A DNA stretch of 64,000 nt from Chloroflexota bacterium (GCA_919901745.1 CAKKPP010000006.1:1-64000), one strand, 5' to 3'. Positions 52,483-62,838 are shown, numbered from the stretch's first letter. The notes: a model not told the origin generated them from the letters alone. Made by a program: numbers and translations.

Positions 52483-53862
52483 ATGCCCAACGGTCCCGAG
52501 TACCGCACACGCAATCGTCGGCCTCGCCGCCGCAACCCCGTCGGTCGAGCGCCGGTCAGTGAAGTCGAGGAGATGCAGGAGGTCGAGGCCGCCCGTCAGC
52601 GGAACGATCTCGACATCAGCGACCTGCGCGAGATGAGCGTCACGGAGCTCAAGCAGGTCTCTCGTGAGCTCGAGCTCGAGCCGGCAACCGCCGACCGCAA
52701 GGACGATCTCGTCGATCGCATCCTCCAGCGACAGACCGAACGAGCCGGCCACGCCTACGCGTCGGGCATTCTCGACATCGTCGACGAGGGCTTCGGGTTC
52801 ATGCGTCGCCACGGCCTGTTGCCCAGCCCGGAGGACGTGTACGTCAGTTCCAGCCAGGTCCGCCGCTTCGGCCTGCGGATCGGCGACCGAATCTCGGGCG
52901 CCGTCCGCGTTCCGCGTGACGGGGAGAAGTTCTGGGGCATGCTCCGGGTCGATTCGGTCAACGGCGTGGACACCGAGACGGCTCGCCGCCGGCCCGTCTT
53001 CGGGGACCTCACGCCGGTTCACCCGGATGTCCTGATCAACCTGGAGACGGACCCAAAGAACCTGAGCCAGCGCCTGGTCAACCTCGTCAATCCGATCGGC
53101 AAGGGTCAGCGCGCACTCATCGTGAGCCCGCCGAAGGCCGGCAAGACGATGCTGCTCAAGCAGATCGCCAATGGCATCAGCGCCAACTACCCGGACATCC
53201 TCCTGATGGTCGCGCTCATCGGTGAGCGGCCCGAAGAAGTCACCGACATGCGTCGGAGCGTCAAGGGCGAGGTCATCAGCTCCACGTTCGACGAGCCCAC
53301 TGAAAACCACACCCACGTCGCCGAAATGGCCCTCGAGATCGCCAAGCGGCAGGTCGAGACCGGCCGCGACGTCGTGATCCTCCTGGACTCGATCACCCGC
53401 CTCGCGCGGGCCTACAACCTGGCCCTTCCGCCGTCCGGCCGGACACTGTCGGGTGGGATCGACCCGATCGCGCTCTATCCCCCCAAGCGGTTCTTCGGCG
53501 CCGCTCGGAATATCGAAGAGGGTGGGTCGCTGACGATCATCGGCACCTGCCTCGTCGAGACCGGTTCGCGCATGGACGACGTCATCTACGAGGAGTTCAA
53601 GGGCACCGGCAACTCGGAGCTCATTCTCGATCGAAAGCTCGCCGAGAAGCGGATCTTCCCGGCGATTGACGTCCAGCGCTCGGGGACCCGCCGCGAGGAG
53701 CTGCTCCTCGAAGAGGGCACCCTCAAGATGGTCTGGACGATGCGCCGGATGCTGTCGGCGGTCGGGACAAACGAGGGAATCGAGCTGCTGCTGAACCGGA
53801 TTGCCAAGACCGATTCGAACGCGCAGTTCCTCGCCACCCTGACCAAGAGCCTCGACAGCTAA
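52483..53862 (+). CDS. rho: Transcription termination factor Rho
   Basis: Rho is the hexameric RNA helicase that ends transcription. The 459-residue protein has an Arg-rich N terminus ([15 protein letters not shown]), a Rho_N helical domain ([20 protein letters not shown]), the cold-shock-like RNA-binding domain ([16 protein letters not shown]), Walker [16 protein letters not shown] near 217, and Walker [17 protein letters not shown] near 297. The Q-loop/R-loop region [14 protein letters not shown] is intact. Terminator-like hairpins in the window mostly lack T-runs, consistent with a working Rho. Confidence 0.97.
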   Translation: MPNGPEYRTRNRRPRRRNPVGRAPVSEVEEMQEVEAARQRNDLDISDLREMSVTELKQVSRELELEPATADRKDDLVDRILQRQTERAGHAYASGILDIVDEGFGFMRRHGLLPSPEDVYVSSSQVRRFGLRIGDRISGAVRVPRDGEKFWGMLRVDSVNGVDTETARRRPVFGDLTPVHPDVLINLETDPKNLSQRLVNLVNPIGKGQRALIVSPPKAGKTMLLKQIANGISANYPDILLMVALIGERPEEVTDMRRSVKGEVISSTFDEPTENHTHVAEMALEIAKRQVETGRDVVILLDSITRLARAYNLALPPSGRTLSGGIDPIALYPPKRFFGAARNIEEGGSLTIIGTCLVETGSRMDDVIYEEFKGTGNSELILDRKLAEKRIFPAIDVQRSGTRREELLLEEGTLKMVWTMRRMLSAVGTNEGIELLLNRIAKTDSNAQFLATLTKSLDS

Positions 53863-53874
53863 TCGGGCCGGCGG

Positions 53875-53901
53875 TCGGGCCGGCGGTCGGGTTCGGCCCG
53901 A
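53875..53901 (+). terminator. Hairpin after rho
   Basis: An 8-bp perfect stem TCGGGCCG (53875-53882) and CGGCCCGA (53894-53901), set in a short GC-rich tandem repeat. No T-run. Confidence 0.45.
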
Positions 53902-53918
53902 GCCATCCGAGTTTGCGT

Positions 53919-53947
53919 TTGCGGGATTGGGAATCGTCTGCTAGGGT
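53919..53947 (+). promoter_or_regulatory. Promoter of the LysM/M23 peptidase gene
   Basis: TTGCGG (53919-53924), 17-nt spacer, TAGGGT (53942-53947). Start near 53954. Confidence 0.45.
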
Positions 53948-53953
53948 TCGCCC

Positions 53954-54096
53954 CGACGTCGGCGTCCACCTGGAGGAAGGTGGGCCTCGGCCGCGGAGGA
54001 GAGAAACCCCAGCTCGACACGCGACCAACGGACGGTCCATCCCCGGACCCTCGCGCCCCTGTCAGCGCCCGGACCGTCCATCGTCAGGAGAACGTA
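53954..54096 (+). promoter_or_regulatory. Long structured leader of the M23 peptidase gene
   Basis: About 143 nt lie between the predicted transcript start and the TTG start. Complementary 9-nt arms GGACGGTCC (54030-54038) and GGACCGTCC (54071-54079) can form a hairpin ending 9 nt before AGGAG. Several GC-rich purine blocks precede it. It could be a cis-regulatory leader, but the c-di-AMP (ydaO) consensus was not found. Confidence 0.3.
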
Positions 54097-55449
54097 TTGC
54101 CGAAGGCTCCGGCCGGCATGCGGCGGATGATTGACCGCCTGCGCCCCGGCCAGAACACCCGATCCACCAGCGCCACACGTTTCCATCAGCGGAGCGTTGG
54201 TGTTGCGCGCACCATCGTTGCGCGTGTCGAGCTGCCAGCCACCCCGAGCCGCCCCGGTACCGGTAGCGTCTCATGGGCGGCACGCGTGCGCGGTGGGCTC
54301 TCCATGCGCCTGCACTCCGAGCGCGTTGTCCCCATCGGCGCTGCGGCCATCCTGCTGGTCGCATCGGTGCTCAGCTACGCTCCGGCTCCCAGCGCGGGCG
54401 AAAACCAGGGCGGACCGGTGGCGCTCGGCTCGGAGCCTCGTCTCGCGGTCGGCGGATCGAACGAGCTCCAGTTCGAGCCGGTTGCTGCCGGTGATGAATC
54501 GTATGCCCCGATTGAGGTCGCTGGCCTTCTCGGTGGGCGCGAGGTCACGACGCCCGCCTCCGGGCCCGGCCCACTGGTCGAGCCGGGTGCCCAGTCCGAG
54601 CCGCAGGTCGATGGCGCATTCCTCGACGACGGGACGCTGCTGAAACCGATTGCCGTCGACACCTCGATCGCCGACTCCTCGGGCATGCTCGAGCGCTACA
54701 AGGTTCAGTCTGGAGACACGCTGGTCGGCATCGCCGACAAGTTCGACGTTTCGATGATGACGGTCTGGTGGGCCAACAAGCTTTCGTCCAAGAACGACCT
54801 CAAGGTCGGTCAGGTCCTGGTCGTACCGCCGGTCACGGGTCTCGTTGCGACCGTCAAGGAAGGCGACACGCTCGAAGGGCTGGCCAAGACCTACGGAATC
54901 GATCCGGCTGAGATCGTCGAGACCAACCAGCTTGATGACCCGACCCTCGTGATCGGCCAGACGGTGATCCTGCCCGGCGCCGCCGGTGCCGGCATCCCGA
55001 CGCCCAAGCCGACGCCCAAGCGAGTCGTATCGAGCAGTGGGAATGCGCGTGCACCGGTCACCTATTCCGGTGGCGCCTTTGTCTGGCCGGTCGTGGGTGG
55101 CAACAACTACATCAGCCAGTACTTCCGCTACGGCCACTACGGGCTCGATATCGCCGCAACCTACGGATCGACGGTTCGCGCCGGCGCAGCGGGCACGGTG
55201 CTCTATGCGGGTTGGCGCAGCAACGGCGGCGGCTACCAGGTATGGATCGGCCATGGGTCCGGGTTGTACACGACGTACAACCACATGGCCGGGGTGTCGG
55301 TGGGTACCGGCCAGGGCGTCGCCAGGGGCCAGCAGGTTGGTCGCGTCGGGTCGTCCGGCTATGCGACCGGGCCGCACCTCCACTTCGAGGTCTGGACGGG
55401 CCCAATCTGGAACGGCGGCTCCAGGGTCAACCCGCTCCGCTACTTCTAG
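54097..55449 (+). CDS. LysM-domain M23 metallopeptidase (cell-wall hydrolase)
   Basis: A 450-residue secreted or membrane-anchored wall enzyme. One hydrophobic segment (VVPIGAAAILLVASVLSYAP, about residues 73-92) acts as signal or anchor after a basic cytoplasmic leader. Two LysM motifs follow: YKVQSGDTLVGIADKFDVSM and ATVKEGDTLEGLAKTYGIDP. A Pro/Lys linker leads to the M23 peptidase domain, with YGHYGLDIAATYGSTVRAGA and the zinc ligands in GPHLHFEVWTG. It cleaves peptide cross-links in peptidoglycan. The TTG at 54097 is chosen because AGGAG lies six bases upstream. Confidence 0.9.
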   Translation: MPKAPAGMRRMIDRLRPGQNTRSTSATRFHQRSVGVARTIVARVELPATPSRPGTGSVSWAARVRGGLSMRLHSERVVPIGAAAILLVASVLSYAPAPSAGENQGGPVALGSEPRLAVGGSNELQFEPVAAGDESYAPIEVAGLLGGREVTTPASGPGPLVEPGAQSEPQVDGAFLDDGTLLKPIAVDTSIADSSGMLERYKVQSGDTLVGIADKFDVSMMTVWWANKLSSKNDLKVGQVLVVPPVTGLVATVKEGDTLEGLAKTYGIDPAEIVETNQLDDPTLVIGQTVILPGAAGAGIPTPKPTPKRVVSSSGNARAPVTYSGGAFVWPVVGGNNYISQYFRYGHYGLDIAATYGSTVRAGAAGTVLYAGWRSNGGGYQVWIGHGSGLYTTYNHMAGVSVGTGQGVARGQQVGRVGSSGYATGPHLHFEVWTGPIWNGGSRVNPLRYF

Positions 55450-55484
55450 CCAGCAACCGTCCCGTCGCGAACGGGCGTCGCTGG
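55450..55484 (+). terminator. Hairpin after the M23 peptidase gene
   Basis: Outer CCAGC/GCTGG and inner CCCGT/ACGGG pairs form a two-step stem directly after the stop, without a T-run. Confidence 0.4.
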
Positions 55485-55564
55485 TTCTGACGACGCAGGC
55501 TTCCGCGCGGCGCCGCTGCCATCGATTGCCGGCCCGTCCGGACCCCATGAGAAGATTGCATCCA

Positions 55565-56860
55565 ATGTTCCTCGACCGCGTGAAGATCTGGGTCGGCGCC
55601 GGCGCCGGTGGAGACGGCGCCGCCACGTTTCGACGCGAGGCACACGTCCCGCGTGGTGGACCCGACGGCGGCGATGGCGGCCGGGGCGGCTCGATCTCGC
55701 TGACCGTCGATGCGGGTCAGACGATGCTGCGCGACTACCAGAACCGCCACCACTTCCGCGCCGAGCCCGGCGGTGGCGGTACGCGCTCCCGTCGCCACGG
55801 CAAGGCCGGCGACGACCTGCTGCTCACGGTGCCGCCGGGGACGGCGGTCTTCGACGATGCGACCGGCGAGCTGATCGCCGATCTCATCAGCGTGGAGCAG
55901 ACCGTGCAGATTGCCCGGGGCGGTCGCGGCGGTCTGGGCAACACGCACTTCAAGACGCCCACGCACCAGGCGCCCCGCCACGCCCAGCGCGGGGAGCCCG
56001 GTGAGGAGCGCTGGATCCGCCTCGAGCTTCGGCTGATCGCCGACGTGGGCCTGGTGGGCCTGCCCAACGCCGGCAAGTCCACGCTGCTCGCCGCCCTCAC
56101 GGCGGCGCGCCCGAAGATCGCCGACTATCCGTTCACCACGCTCGAGCCGAACCTCGGGGTGATGGACCTCGGCGATCTCGATGAGCGACGCCCGACGATC
56201 GCCGACGTTCCCGGTCTGATCGAAGGCGCCAGCGCGGGCGCCGGCCTTGGTCACGCGTTCCTGCGCCATGTCGAGCGGACCCGAATCCTCGTGCACGTCG
56301 TCGACGGCGCGTCGCGCGACCCGGAGTGGGACCACCAGGTCATCCGCGACGAGCTGGCAGCGCACGATCCGGCGCTGTTGCAGAAACCGATGATTGTCGT
56401 CGTGAACAAGCTCGACCTCCCGGCGGCCGAACGGGCCTGGCCGGTCTTCCGGGCGGCACGTGCCGCGGAGGGGCTCGCCACGGTGGCCATCTCCGCGGCC
56501 ACCGGGGCCGGAGTCGAGGACCTTCGCACGGGCCTGGCCGAACTGCTGCCTGATCCCGACGACGACGATGCCGGGCCGGAGCCGGCCGGCGTCGTCGTCC
56601 ACCGAATCGAGGCCAGGCACGACGGTTTTGTCGTCGAACCCGACGCCGACGGCGTCCTGCGTGTTCGAGGCCAGCGGATCGAACGGCTCGCCAATCAGAC
56701 CAACTTCGATGTCGACGAATCGGCGGAGCGCTTCCAGCGCGACCTGGCTCGTCTCGGTGTCGATAGCGAGCTCCGACGGGCCGGCGTGCGCGACGGCGAC
56801 CTCGTGCGGATCGGCCGGATCGAGCTCGAATGGGGCGCCAACCGCTGGGAGGAGGGGTGA
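55565..56860 (+). CDS. obg: Obg/CgtA GTPase
   Basis: Obg is a ribosome-associated GTPase for 50S assembly and stress signalling. The 431-residue protein has the glycine-rich Obg fold (WVGAGAGGDGAATFRREAHV, GRGGLGNTHFKTPTHQAPR). The G domain shows G1 LVGLPNAGKSTLL, G3 IADVPGLIEGAS and G4 VVNKLD. A C-terminal OCT domain reads VVHRIEARHDGFVVEPDADG. ATG at 55565 matches the family start MFLDRVKIWV; no clear ribosome site. It begins an overlapping set obg-nadD-rsfS. Confidence 0.96.
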   Translation: MFLDRVKIWVGAGAGGDGAATFRREAHVPRGGPDGGDGGRGGSISLTVDAGQTMLRDYQNRHHFRAEPGGGGTRSRRHGKAGDDLLLTVPPGTAVFDDATGELIADLISVEQTVQIARGGRGGLGNTHFKTPTHQAPRHAQRGEPGEERWIRLELRLIADVGLVGLPNAGKSTLLAALTAARPKIADYPFTTLEPNLGVMDLGDLDERRPTIADVPGLIEGASAGAGLGHAFLRHVERTRILVHVVDGASRDPEWDHQVIRDELAAHDPALLQKPMIVVVNKLDLPAAERAWPVFRAARAAEGLATVAISAATGAGVEDLRTGLAELLPDPDDDDAGPEPAGVVVHRIEARHDGFVVEPDADGVLRVRGQRIERLANQTNFDVDESAERFQRDLARLGVDSELRRAGVRDGDLVRIGRIELEWGANRWEEG

Positions 56861-57525
56861 GCGGCGGCCGTTCGACGCCGTCGGGCGCCGTCGGCGTCCT
56901 CGGCGGCACCTTTGACCCGATCCACCTCGGCCACCTCCTGCTCGCCGAACAGGCCCGAGATGCACTCGCGCTTGCTCGTGTCCTGTTCGTTCCCGCGTCC
57001 CGGCCGCCACATCGGGCCGTCGACGGACTCACGCCGGCCGGCCAGCGAGCGTCGATGGTGGCGCTTGCCGTTGCCGACGAGCCGCAGTACGAGCTTTGCC
57101 GCGCCGAACTCGACCGCCCCGGACCCTCGTACACGGCGGATACGCTCGAAGCGCTCCGCGACGAACTCGGGTCGGACCTCGTGCTGATCCTCTCGGCCGA
57201 GTCGTTTCGCACGCTGCCGACCTGGCGGGAGCCGCGCCGGATCCTCGAAGCCGCTCGTCTCGCCGTTCTTCCACGGGGTGGTCACCGGGCCCCGGAAGCC
57301 GCGGAGCTGGGTCCCGACCTGGCCGATCTCGCCGACCGCGTCACGATCCTCGATACGCTGCGGATCGAGCTGTCGGGCCATGACATTCGGGCCCGTGTCG
57401 CGGCCGGCCGGTCCATTCGCCACCTCGTCCCGCGAGCGGTCGAAGCCTATATCGACGACCATTCGCTTTATCGTGACCGCGGCGGGTTCCAGATCGACCC
57501 GCCCGAAAGGACCCCAGACTCGTGA
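56857..57525 (+). CDS. nadD: Nicotinate-nucleotide adenylyltransferase
   Basis: NadD adenylates nicotinate mononucleotide in NAD synthesis. The 222-residue protein contains GVLGGTFDPIHLGHLLLAEQ with the HxGH nucleotidyltransferase motif, VLFVPASRPPHR, and the C-terminal ISGHDIRARVAAG equivalent (ELSGHDIRARVAAGRSIRHL). GTG start overlaps the obg stop as GTGA; its own stop overlaps rsfS the same way. Confidence 0.95.
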   Translation: MSGGRSTPSGAVGVLGGTFDPIHLGHLLLAEQARDALALARVLFVPASRPPHRAVDGLTPAGQRASMVALAVADEPQYELCRAELDRPGPSYTADTLEALRDELGSDLVLILSAESFRTLPTWREPRRILEAARLAVLPRGGHRAPEAAELGPDLADLADRVTILDTLRIELSGHDIRARVAAGRSIRHLVPRAVEAYIDDHSLYRDRGGFQIDPPERTPDS

Positions 57526-57944
57526 CCGAACCAGCCGAACTTGCCACACCTCGACCCGACGGCATGCCCGTGCGCAGCACGCCGGCGCCGCCGCCGGATC
57601 GCGAGTCGCTCGATCTCGCGCGGCGCATCGTCGAGATTGCCGAGGACAAGAAAGCGGCCGACATCGTCGCCCTCGACCTGTCGCCGTTGACGACCATGGC
57701 CGACTACTTCGTCATCTGCTCGGGCGGATCGGAGCGACAACTTGACGCCATCGCCGACGCGATCGTTGAGACACTTCGCGATGAGCGCGTCCGACCGATC
57801 GGGCGCGAAGGCGTCGCGGCATCCCACTGGGTCCTGCTCGATTACGGCAGTGTGGTGGTCCACATCTTCACGCCGCCCGAACGCGACTACTACGGCCTCG
57901 AGAAGCACTGGTCGGAGGCGCGCACGATCCTGCAGGTGCAGTAG
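57522..57944 (+). CDS. rsfS: Ribosome silencing factor RsfS (YbeB/Iojap)
   Basis: RsfS binds ribosomal protein L14 and blocks subunit joining in starvation. The 140-residue protein has a 25-residue Pro-rich leader, then the core ARRIVEIAEDKKAADIVALD, YFVICSGGSERQLDAIADAI and VVVHIFTPPERDYYGLEKHW. GTG start coupled to nadD, the common obg-nadD-rsfS order. Confidence 0.96.
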   Translation: MTEPAELATPRPDGMPVRSTPAPPPDRESLDLARRIVEIAEDKKAADIVALDLSPLTTMADYFVICSGGSERQLDAIADAIVETLRDERVRPIGREGVAASHWVLLDYGSVVVHIFTPPERDYYGLEKHWSEARTILQVQ

Positions 57945-58088
57945 TCGAGGCGCGTTCGGGCGCGGGTACTGCAGCTCGTACGGGCGAGAATCGGTACCGA
58001 TGGGTCATGTCGGAGCAGGGGGCGTCGTCCGTAGCATCCCCTCAGAGGGGCGGCCGTCTGGTCGTCTCCGTCCTGAGGACTCCCGCCG

Positions 58089-58337
58089 ATGGCCGGCTCC
58101 CGCGAGCGTTGCCCGACATGCACCCGTCGCCTGATCACGACCCGGTTCGACACCACGTTCCGAATGGACGACACGAGCGAGCGGTTGTGCTTCGGGCTTC
58201 CCGGCGGCCTGTGCGAGGATTGCCACCAGCTGTATATCGATCCCGATTTGATCGAGCTCCTCGATCTCGCCGAGGGCCGCTGCGTCTTCGCGATCGAGAG
58301 CGATCTCGTGGTCCAGGAGCAGGCCTGGTCCAGCTAG
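58089..58337 (+). CDS. Small zinc-ribbon protein
   Basis: An 82-residue protein with two CxxC knuckles (CPTC at residues 8-11 and CEDC near 42-45) and a C-terminal ELLDLAEGRCVFAIESDLVV strand-helix part. It resembles small zinc-ribbon proteins without firm family. GAGGA lies nine bases before the ATG. The 144 nt between rsfS and this gene hold a TAGCAT (58032-58037) that may be its -10. It converges with holA (28-nt gap). Confidence 0.65.
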   Translation: MAGSRERCPTCTRRLITTRFDTTFRMDDTSERLCFGLPGGLCEDCHQLYIDPDLIELLDLAEGRCVFAIESDLVVQEQAWSS

Positions 58338-61300
58338 GATCGAACCGCACCATCCGGCTCGCCGCCTAACCAGCGCCGGGCGCGGCTCCCTGCTCGGCCA
58401 CCCAGAGCACGAATGCCAGGCGATGCTGGGCGTCGCCGATCGGCATCCCTGGGGCGCCCTTCACGGTCGCATCCACCTCGACGAGCCCGTCCAGGGCACG
58501 TTCCAGCTCGGACGGGCGCCACTGGCGCGCCTGCCGAACGAGCTGTTCGGCTCGATACGGATTGAGCTTCATCGTTCTGACGAGTGAGCCCGGCGTCTCC
58601 CCCGACTCGAGCCGGTCGGCGATCTCGAGGAGCTCTCGGACCCTTCGATGCAGGACCGCCAGCAACACCGGCTCGGGCGTGGTTCCCAACAGCAGCTCGA
58701 GCAGCTCCACCGCCCGATCGGTGCGACGCATGCCGACAGCATCGGTGAATCCCCAGATCGATCCCGGAACGGCCTCGTTGACCAGGGCTCGGATGTCGTC
58801 CTGCGAAACCGCCGTGGACGGTCGATACAAGGCGAGCTTGTCGAGTTCCATTGCGGCGATCTGGCCCTGGCGGCGGCGATCGACGTCGTTCTCGGTCACG
58901 AAGCCACCGACACGCGTGGCCAACTCCTTCGCGGCGCCCGGACCGAGCGTGATGCCGCGATCCCGGGCCCGATGTTCGATCCAGGCGCTCAGGCCACCCG
59001 CCGACGGCGCCTGGAACCGGCGGATCTCCCCGCCCGCGGCCGCGATCGCGTCGGTAACGGTCTTGTGCGGGGCCTCCCGCTTTCCGGCGTCGGTTTCCTC
59101 GATGACCAGCAGGCCGTGGCCGGGCGCCATCTGGGAGAACAGGCCGAGAAAGGCGTCTCGATCCACACCGCGCCTGACGAGCGGACCAATCCCGGTGACG
59201 ACCGCGAGTGTTCCAGCGCCGAACATCGAGCCCGTCGCGAGGCGTTCCGTCAGTTGGGCGAGGACCGTCGTCGCGGGGCCGGCATCGCCGCGGATCCTCC
59301 AGCGCTCCGGCGGTTCGCCGAGGGCTTCGGCCATGCGCGCTCTGAACTTGGCGGTCGCCTCCTCGAGGCCGTAGGCGTCGTCGCCCCAGTAGAGTGCGAG
59401 CGCTCGATCCGGCGACGACGGGGCGCGGGGAGCGTCGCGGGTCGCCTGGGCCGTCATCGGGACGATGGTACAGGAGGCGCACCGGCCGGCCGATCCTGGC
59501 ACTCGCCACGGTGCGGGTCGGGAGCGCACAGGTGAACCCGGTTCTCGCGCCGACCAGCGCAAACGAGCCGCCCTGTGATGTACTGGACCCGCCGATTCGC
59601 GCACCACGTCCGACGGATGCCGCAGCTGCGCTGCCGGGCCCCTCCCCGGATGTTCGCGGACCTGACGTCCGGACGACGATCCGGTCGTCTCCAAGCACGA
59701 CCGCCACGGATCCATCGCGGTCCGTCCGATAGACCCGTTGCGCGATGGCGGCAAGGCGATCCAGGGTCGCCTTCGTGGGGTGGCCGTAGGGATTTCCCTG
59801 ACCGGCCGAGGCGACGGCGATCCTGGGTCGCACGGCATCGAGGAACGACGGGGTCGACGATGTCCGGCTCCCGTGGTGGGCGACCTTGAGCAGATCGACA
59901 GTGGGCAGCCCACGCTCCACGAGCCGGGGATCGACGCCGTCCTCGACGTCGCCGGTCAGCAGGAAGCGCCGACCCGCGACCTCGCCAAGCAGGACGATCG
60001 ATGCGTTGTTGATGCCCGTCCCGTCGTTGGGAGCGGTGCTGGGCACCGTGCCCGGGTCCGGCCAGAGGACCCGGAGGCGGATGTCATCGACGACCAGCCG
60101 CGAGCCGGTCGCGAGCTGGCCTCGGGCAATCGGCAGGGCGCGCAACCGCTCGTCCCACGCGGCATACCCGGGCCCCGGGCCGGCCATCGGGGTCTCGAAG
60201 ACGCTGGAGATCGCGTACCGGCCCAGCAGGATGGCCAGGCCGGCCACGTGATCCTCGTGTGGGTGGGTCAGGACGATCGCGTCGATGCGCCGATCCCACG
60301 GCGGGAGCTGCGCATCGAGCGCCACGAGGAGACGGTCCGGATCTGGACCACCGTCCACGAGCAATCGTCCTCCGCGACCACCCTCGACGAGGATGGCATC
60401 GCCCTGCCCGATGTCGAGGATCGTGATTGTCGCGAGTCCGTCGGGCCGGTGGACGAAGGCAAGGCCGGTGGCGACAACGGCGATTGCCAGTCCGGCAACG
60501 ACAACGCGACCGGCTCGTGATCGAGGTCGTTCGCGCGCGCTCTTGCGGGCCGCGGCCGTCTGACCCGTTCCTGCCGCACGAGTCGAGAAGGCGGCGCCGG
60601 CGCGGGGGCGGGCGGCGCCGGCGCGGGCGATGCGCTGGGCTCGCGACCGCGCCATCGAGATCACGCGGGGACCTGTGGCGATCAGCGTGACGGCGGCCGC
60701 GGCAAGGATGAGGTTGGCCGGTGGTGCGAGGTCGATCGAGGCGAGAGGGACGTCGGCCGCCGCGCGTACGGTCACGATGATGGCCGTCAGGAGTGCCCAG
60801 GCCGGCAAGCCGAGCATCGTCGCGAGGCCGGCCGGACCGCCAGCCGACACGAGACCACCTCCGGCCAGCGCCAGGAGTCCGGCGGCCATCGCCGGCGCGA
60901 CGAGCGGCACCACGGCGAGGTTGACGGCCGGAGCCACCAGCGAGAGGCGGCCGAAGGCCAGCAGGACGATCGGCAGGGTCGCCGCCTGTGCTGCGAGCGA
61001 GACACCGAGGCTCTCGGCGAGCCAGGCGCGGACTCTTCCCGGTTGCGGACCTTCGAGTCGCGCCGTGAGCGGGGCGGCCCAGGCGATCAGACCCGCGGTC
61101 GCCGCGCTCGACAGCTGGAATCCTGCATCGACAGCCAGGCCGGGATCGACCAGGAGGAGCAGGAACACGGCCCAACCGAGTGCGGTTGCCGCTCGGGCGG
61201 GGCGGGCGCTCTCGCGGGCGAGGAGCACGACGCCGGCCATCGCCGCGGCCCGGAGCACGGCCGCCGACGCGCCCGCAAACGCGGTGTATGCCCCGATCGC

Positions 61301-62104
61301 GACGGCAATGAGCACGGCTCGTCGTCGCCGGCGAAGTCGGCCGCCGAACGCCCCGACCGCGCCGCCGACGATTGCGATGTTCCACCCCGAGATCGCCACA
61401 ACATGACTCACGCCGGACGTCGTGAAGTCGGCTGCCAGATCGCGATCCACGCGTTCACGAAGTCCGATCAGGATGCCCGCCGCGAGACCCGCGGCCGGCT
61501 CCGGGAGTGCCCGAGTCAGCGCGTCGCCGGCTGCCCGTCGCCTGTCATCGAGCCAGCGTGCCGGCCCGGGTCGAGGCGGCGCCACGGACATCCGCTCCAC
61601 ACGGATCGATCCGACCATGCCCGACGCCCGCAGTGCGTTGCCCCGTTCATCGTCGGAGAAGGCACGCAGCGAGCCGCTCACGACGATGTCGTCGCCGGGC
61701 ACGACGACCGGAAATCGCGGAAGGACGGCCAGGACGACCCATCCCGGGCCCGCCGCGGGCGACGCGGCGATCCGCAGCCGTGCCAGCTGCTGCCCGTCCC
61801 GTGGTGCCCAGCCGACTTCGACCGTCGCGGGCCACGGACCGCTGCCGTCCGGCAGGTCCGGCGTCGCCGGCGCGTCCAGTCCGCCGACGACCAGCCGAAC
61901 GGCCAGCGCCGCCGCACCGACCGCGACCACCACGGAGGACCTGGCGCCGGACGACCCGGTTCGAGTCGCGATCAGGAGCTTCAGAGCCGTTGTTGCGCCG
62001 ACGATGCCGGCCGCGAGCCCGACGGCCGCCCAGCCGGCGTAGGCAGCGGCGAGCGCCACGATCAGCGCTCCGAGGGCCAGCCGGCCGCTCCGCGGCAGCC
62101 TCAC
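58334..62104 (-). CDS. comEC: ComEC/Rec2 DNA-uptake channel, frame running on through holA
   Basis: ComEC forms the membrane channel for DNA uptake. The GTG overlaps the comEA stop as GTGA. Residues 1-about 520 hold membrane helices and the Competence domain ([20 protein letters not shown]). A C-terminal metallo-beta-lactamase domain follows: [63 protein letters not shown]. Homology ends near residue 815 (about 59660). The frame then has no stop and runs 440 more codons, through all of holA in another phase, to 58334. That tail is Arg/Pro-rich shadow sequence. The third frame has a TGA overlapping the holA ATG as ATGA, so a lost stop or frameshift near the end is likely. Confidence 0.85.
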   Translation of the reverse strand: MRLPRSGRLALGALIVALAAAYAGWAAVGLAAGIVGATTALKLLIATRTGSSGARSSVVVAVGAAALAVRLVVGGLDAPATPDLPDGSGPWPATVEVGWAPRDGQQLARLRIAASPAAGPGWVVLAVLPRFPVVVPGDDIVVSGSLRAFSDDERGNALRASGMVGSIRVERMSVAPPRPGPARWLDDRRRAAGDALTRALPEPAAGLAAGILIGLRERVDRDLAADFTTSGVSHVVAISGWNIAIVGGAVGAFGGRLRRRRRAVLIAVAIGAYTAFAGASAAVLRAAAMAGVVLLARESARPARAATALGWAVFLLLLVDPGLAVDAGFQLSSAATAGLIAWAAPLTARLEGPQPGRVRAWLAESLGVSLAAQAATLPIVLLAFGRLSLVAPAVNLAVVPLVAPAMAAGLLALAGGGLVSAGGPAGLATMLGLPAWALLTAIIVTVRAAADVPLASIDLAPPANLILAAAAVTLIATGPRVISMARSRAQRIARAGAARPRAGAAFSTRAAGTGQTAAARKSARERPRSRAGRVVVAGLAIAVVATGLAFVHRPDGLATITILDIGQGDAILVEGGRGGRLLVDGGPDPDRLLVALDAQLPPWDRRIDAIVLTHPHEDHVAGLAILLGRYAISSVFETPMAGPGPGYAAWDERLRALPIARGQLATGSRLVVDDIRLRVLWPDPGTVPSTAPNDGTGINNASIVLLGEVAGRRFLLTGDVEDGVDPRLVERGLPTVDLLKVAHHGSRTSSTPSFLDAVRPRIAVASAGQGNPYGHPTKATLDRLAAIAQRVYRTDRDGSVAVVLGDDRIVVRTSGPRTSGEGPGSAAAASVGRGARIGGSSTSQGGSFALVGARTGFTCALPTRTVASARIGRPVRLLYHRPDDGPGDPRRSPRPVVAGSSARTLLGRRRLRPRGGDRQVQSAHGRSPRRTAGALEDPRRCRPRDDGPRPTDGTPRDGLDVRRWNTRGRHRDWSARQARCGSRRLSRPVLPDGARPRPAGHRGNRRRKAGGPAQDRYRRDRGRGRGDPPVPGAVGGWPERLDRTSGPGSRHHARSGRREGVGHACRWLRDRERRRSPPPGPDRRNGTRQARLVSTVHGGFAGRHPSPGQRGRSGIDLGIHRCCRHASHRSGGGAARAAVGNHARAGVAGGPASKGPRAPRDRRPARVGGDAGLTRQNDEAQSVSSRTARSAGAPVAPVRAGTCPGRARRGGCDREGRPRDADRRRPASPGIRALGGRAGSRARRWLGGEPDGAVRS
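58366..59457 (-). CDS. holA: DNA polymerase III delta subunit
   Basis: HolA opens the sliding clamp in the clamp-loader complex. The 363-residue protein shows the delta-subunit pattern: [20 protein letters not shown], the strand [39 protein letters not shown] with [20 protein letters not shown], and the C-terminal collar [20 protein letters not shown]. The ATG at 59457 has TACCAT exactly 7 nt upstream. The whole gene lies inside an overlong comEC frame in another phase, so automatic annotation could miss it. Confidence 0.88.
   Translation of the reverse strand: MTAQATRDAPRAPSSPDRALALYWGDDAYGLEEATAKFRARMAEALGEPPERWRIRGDAGPATTVLAQLTERLATGSMFGAGTLAVVTGIGPLVRRGVDRDAFLGLFSQMAPGHGLLVIEETDAGKREAPHKTVTDAIAAAGGEIRRFQAPSAGGLSAWIEHRARDRGITLGPGAAKELATRVGGFVTENDVDRRRQGQIAAMELDKLALYRPSTAVSQDDIRALVNEAVPGSIWGFTDAVGMRRTDRAVELLELLLGTTPEPVLLAVLHRRVRELLEIADRLESGETPGSLVRTMKLNPYRAEQLVRQARQWRPSELERALDGLVEVDATVKGAPGMPIGDAQHRLAFVLWVAEQGAAPGAG
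59465..59470 (-). promoter_or_regulatory. -10 element of holA, leaderless type
   Basis: TACCAT on the minus strand is followed by 7 nt and the holA ATG. This supports holA as a separate gene inside the comEC frame. Confidence 0.5.
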
Positions 62105-62838
62105 CGGACGACGACGAGTAGCCGGACCTTCTCGAACGTCGCCGCCCCCAGGATGCCGCGCTCGCGAAGATCGTCGACGGATCCGAAGCGCTGCTCCTCG
62201 CGCGACTCGACGATCCGGCCGGCAAGCACCGGCCCGATGCCCGGCAGGGCGTCGAGCTCGGCTGCCGTCGCCCGGTTCAGGTCGATCAGTCCGGTTCCAC
62301 CGCTCGTGCCGGCGTCGCCGCCATCGGTGCCACCCGACGCGGTACCATCGGTCGGCGGCCCCTGGCCCGGTGCCGCCGTCGGATCGTCGCGCGACGGCAC
62401 GCGGATCCGATCGCCGTCGGCGAGGATCGCCGCGAGGTTCAGTTCGGCCGACGCGCGGACGGTGTCGACCCTCGGCCCGAATCCGCCTGCCGCGGCAATG
62501 GCATCGCCGACGCGGGCGCCTCCGGGAAGTCGATAGACACCGGGCCTGCCGACCGCACCGCCGACGTCCACCACGAGCGGAGCGTCCGCGGTCGCTGTCG
62601 GAGTGACGGCGCCCGGGGCCATGTCGCTCGCGAGATCGGCGCCCTCGACACGCACGGTCCCGCCGTCGCTCGCCGAGGTCGCGGCGACGAAGGCGATCGC
62701 CGCGAGCGCGATCGTCGCCCCCACTCCCAGGACGAGGGCGATGAGGGAGGGGCCGCGTCCCGCGTCTACGTTTGGTGGCGGCTCAGGATCGCCAAGGGTG
62801 CGCCATGGTCGAGTCGGTTGCTGCGCGCGATCATCCAT
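62101..62838 (-). CDS. comEA: ComEA competence DNA receptor
   Basis: ComEA binds incoming double-stranded DNA at the outer membrane face and passes it to ComEC. The 245-residue protein has one N-terminal membrane helix ([20 protein letters not shown], 31-50), an SLBB domain ([20 protein letters not shown]), a Gly/Thr linker and a helix-hairpin-helix domain ([20 protein letters not shown]). GGAGG four bases before the ATG at 62838 supports the start. Coupled to comEC by GTGA. Confidence 0.93.
   Translation of the reverse strand: MDDRAQQPTRPWRTLGDPEPPPNVDAGRGPSLIALVLGVGATIALAAIAFVAATSASDGGTVRVEGADLASDMAPGAVTPTATADAPLVVDVGGAVGRPGVYRLPGGARVGDAIAAAGGFGPRVDTVRASAELNLAAILADGDRIRVPSRDDPTAAPGQGPPTDGTASGGTDGGDAGTSGGTGLIDLNRATAAELDALPGIGPVLAGRIVESREEQRFGSVDDLRERGILGAATFEKVRLLVVVR

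Noticed and set aside
53954-54096. ydaO (c-di-AMP) riboswitch before the M23 gene
   Set aside because: The conserved GGGGTGAAT and GTCAGCTAACCTCG blocks are missing; only a loose GTCAGC is present.
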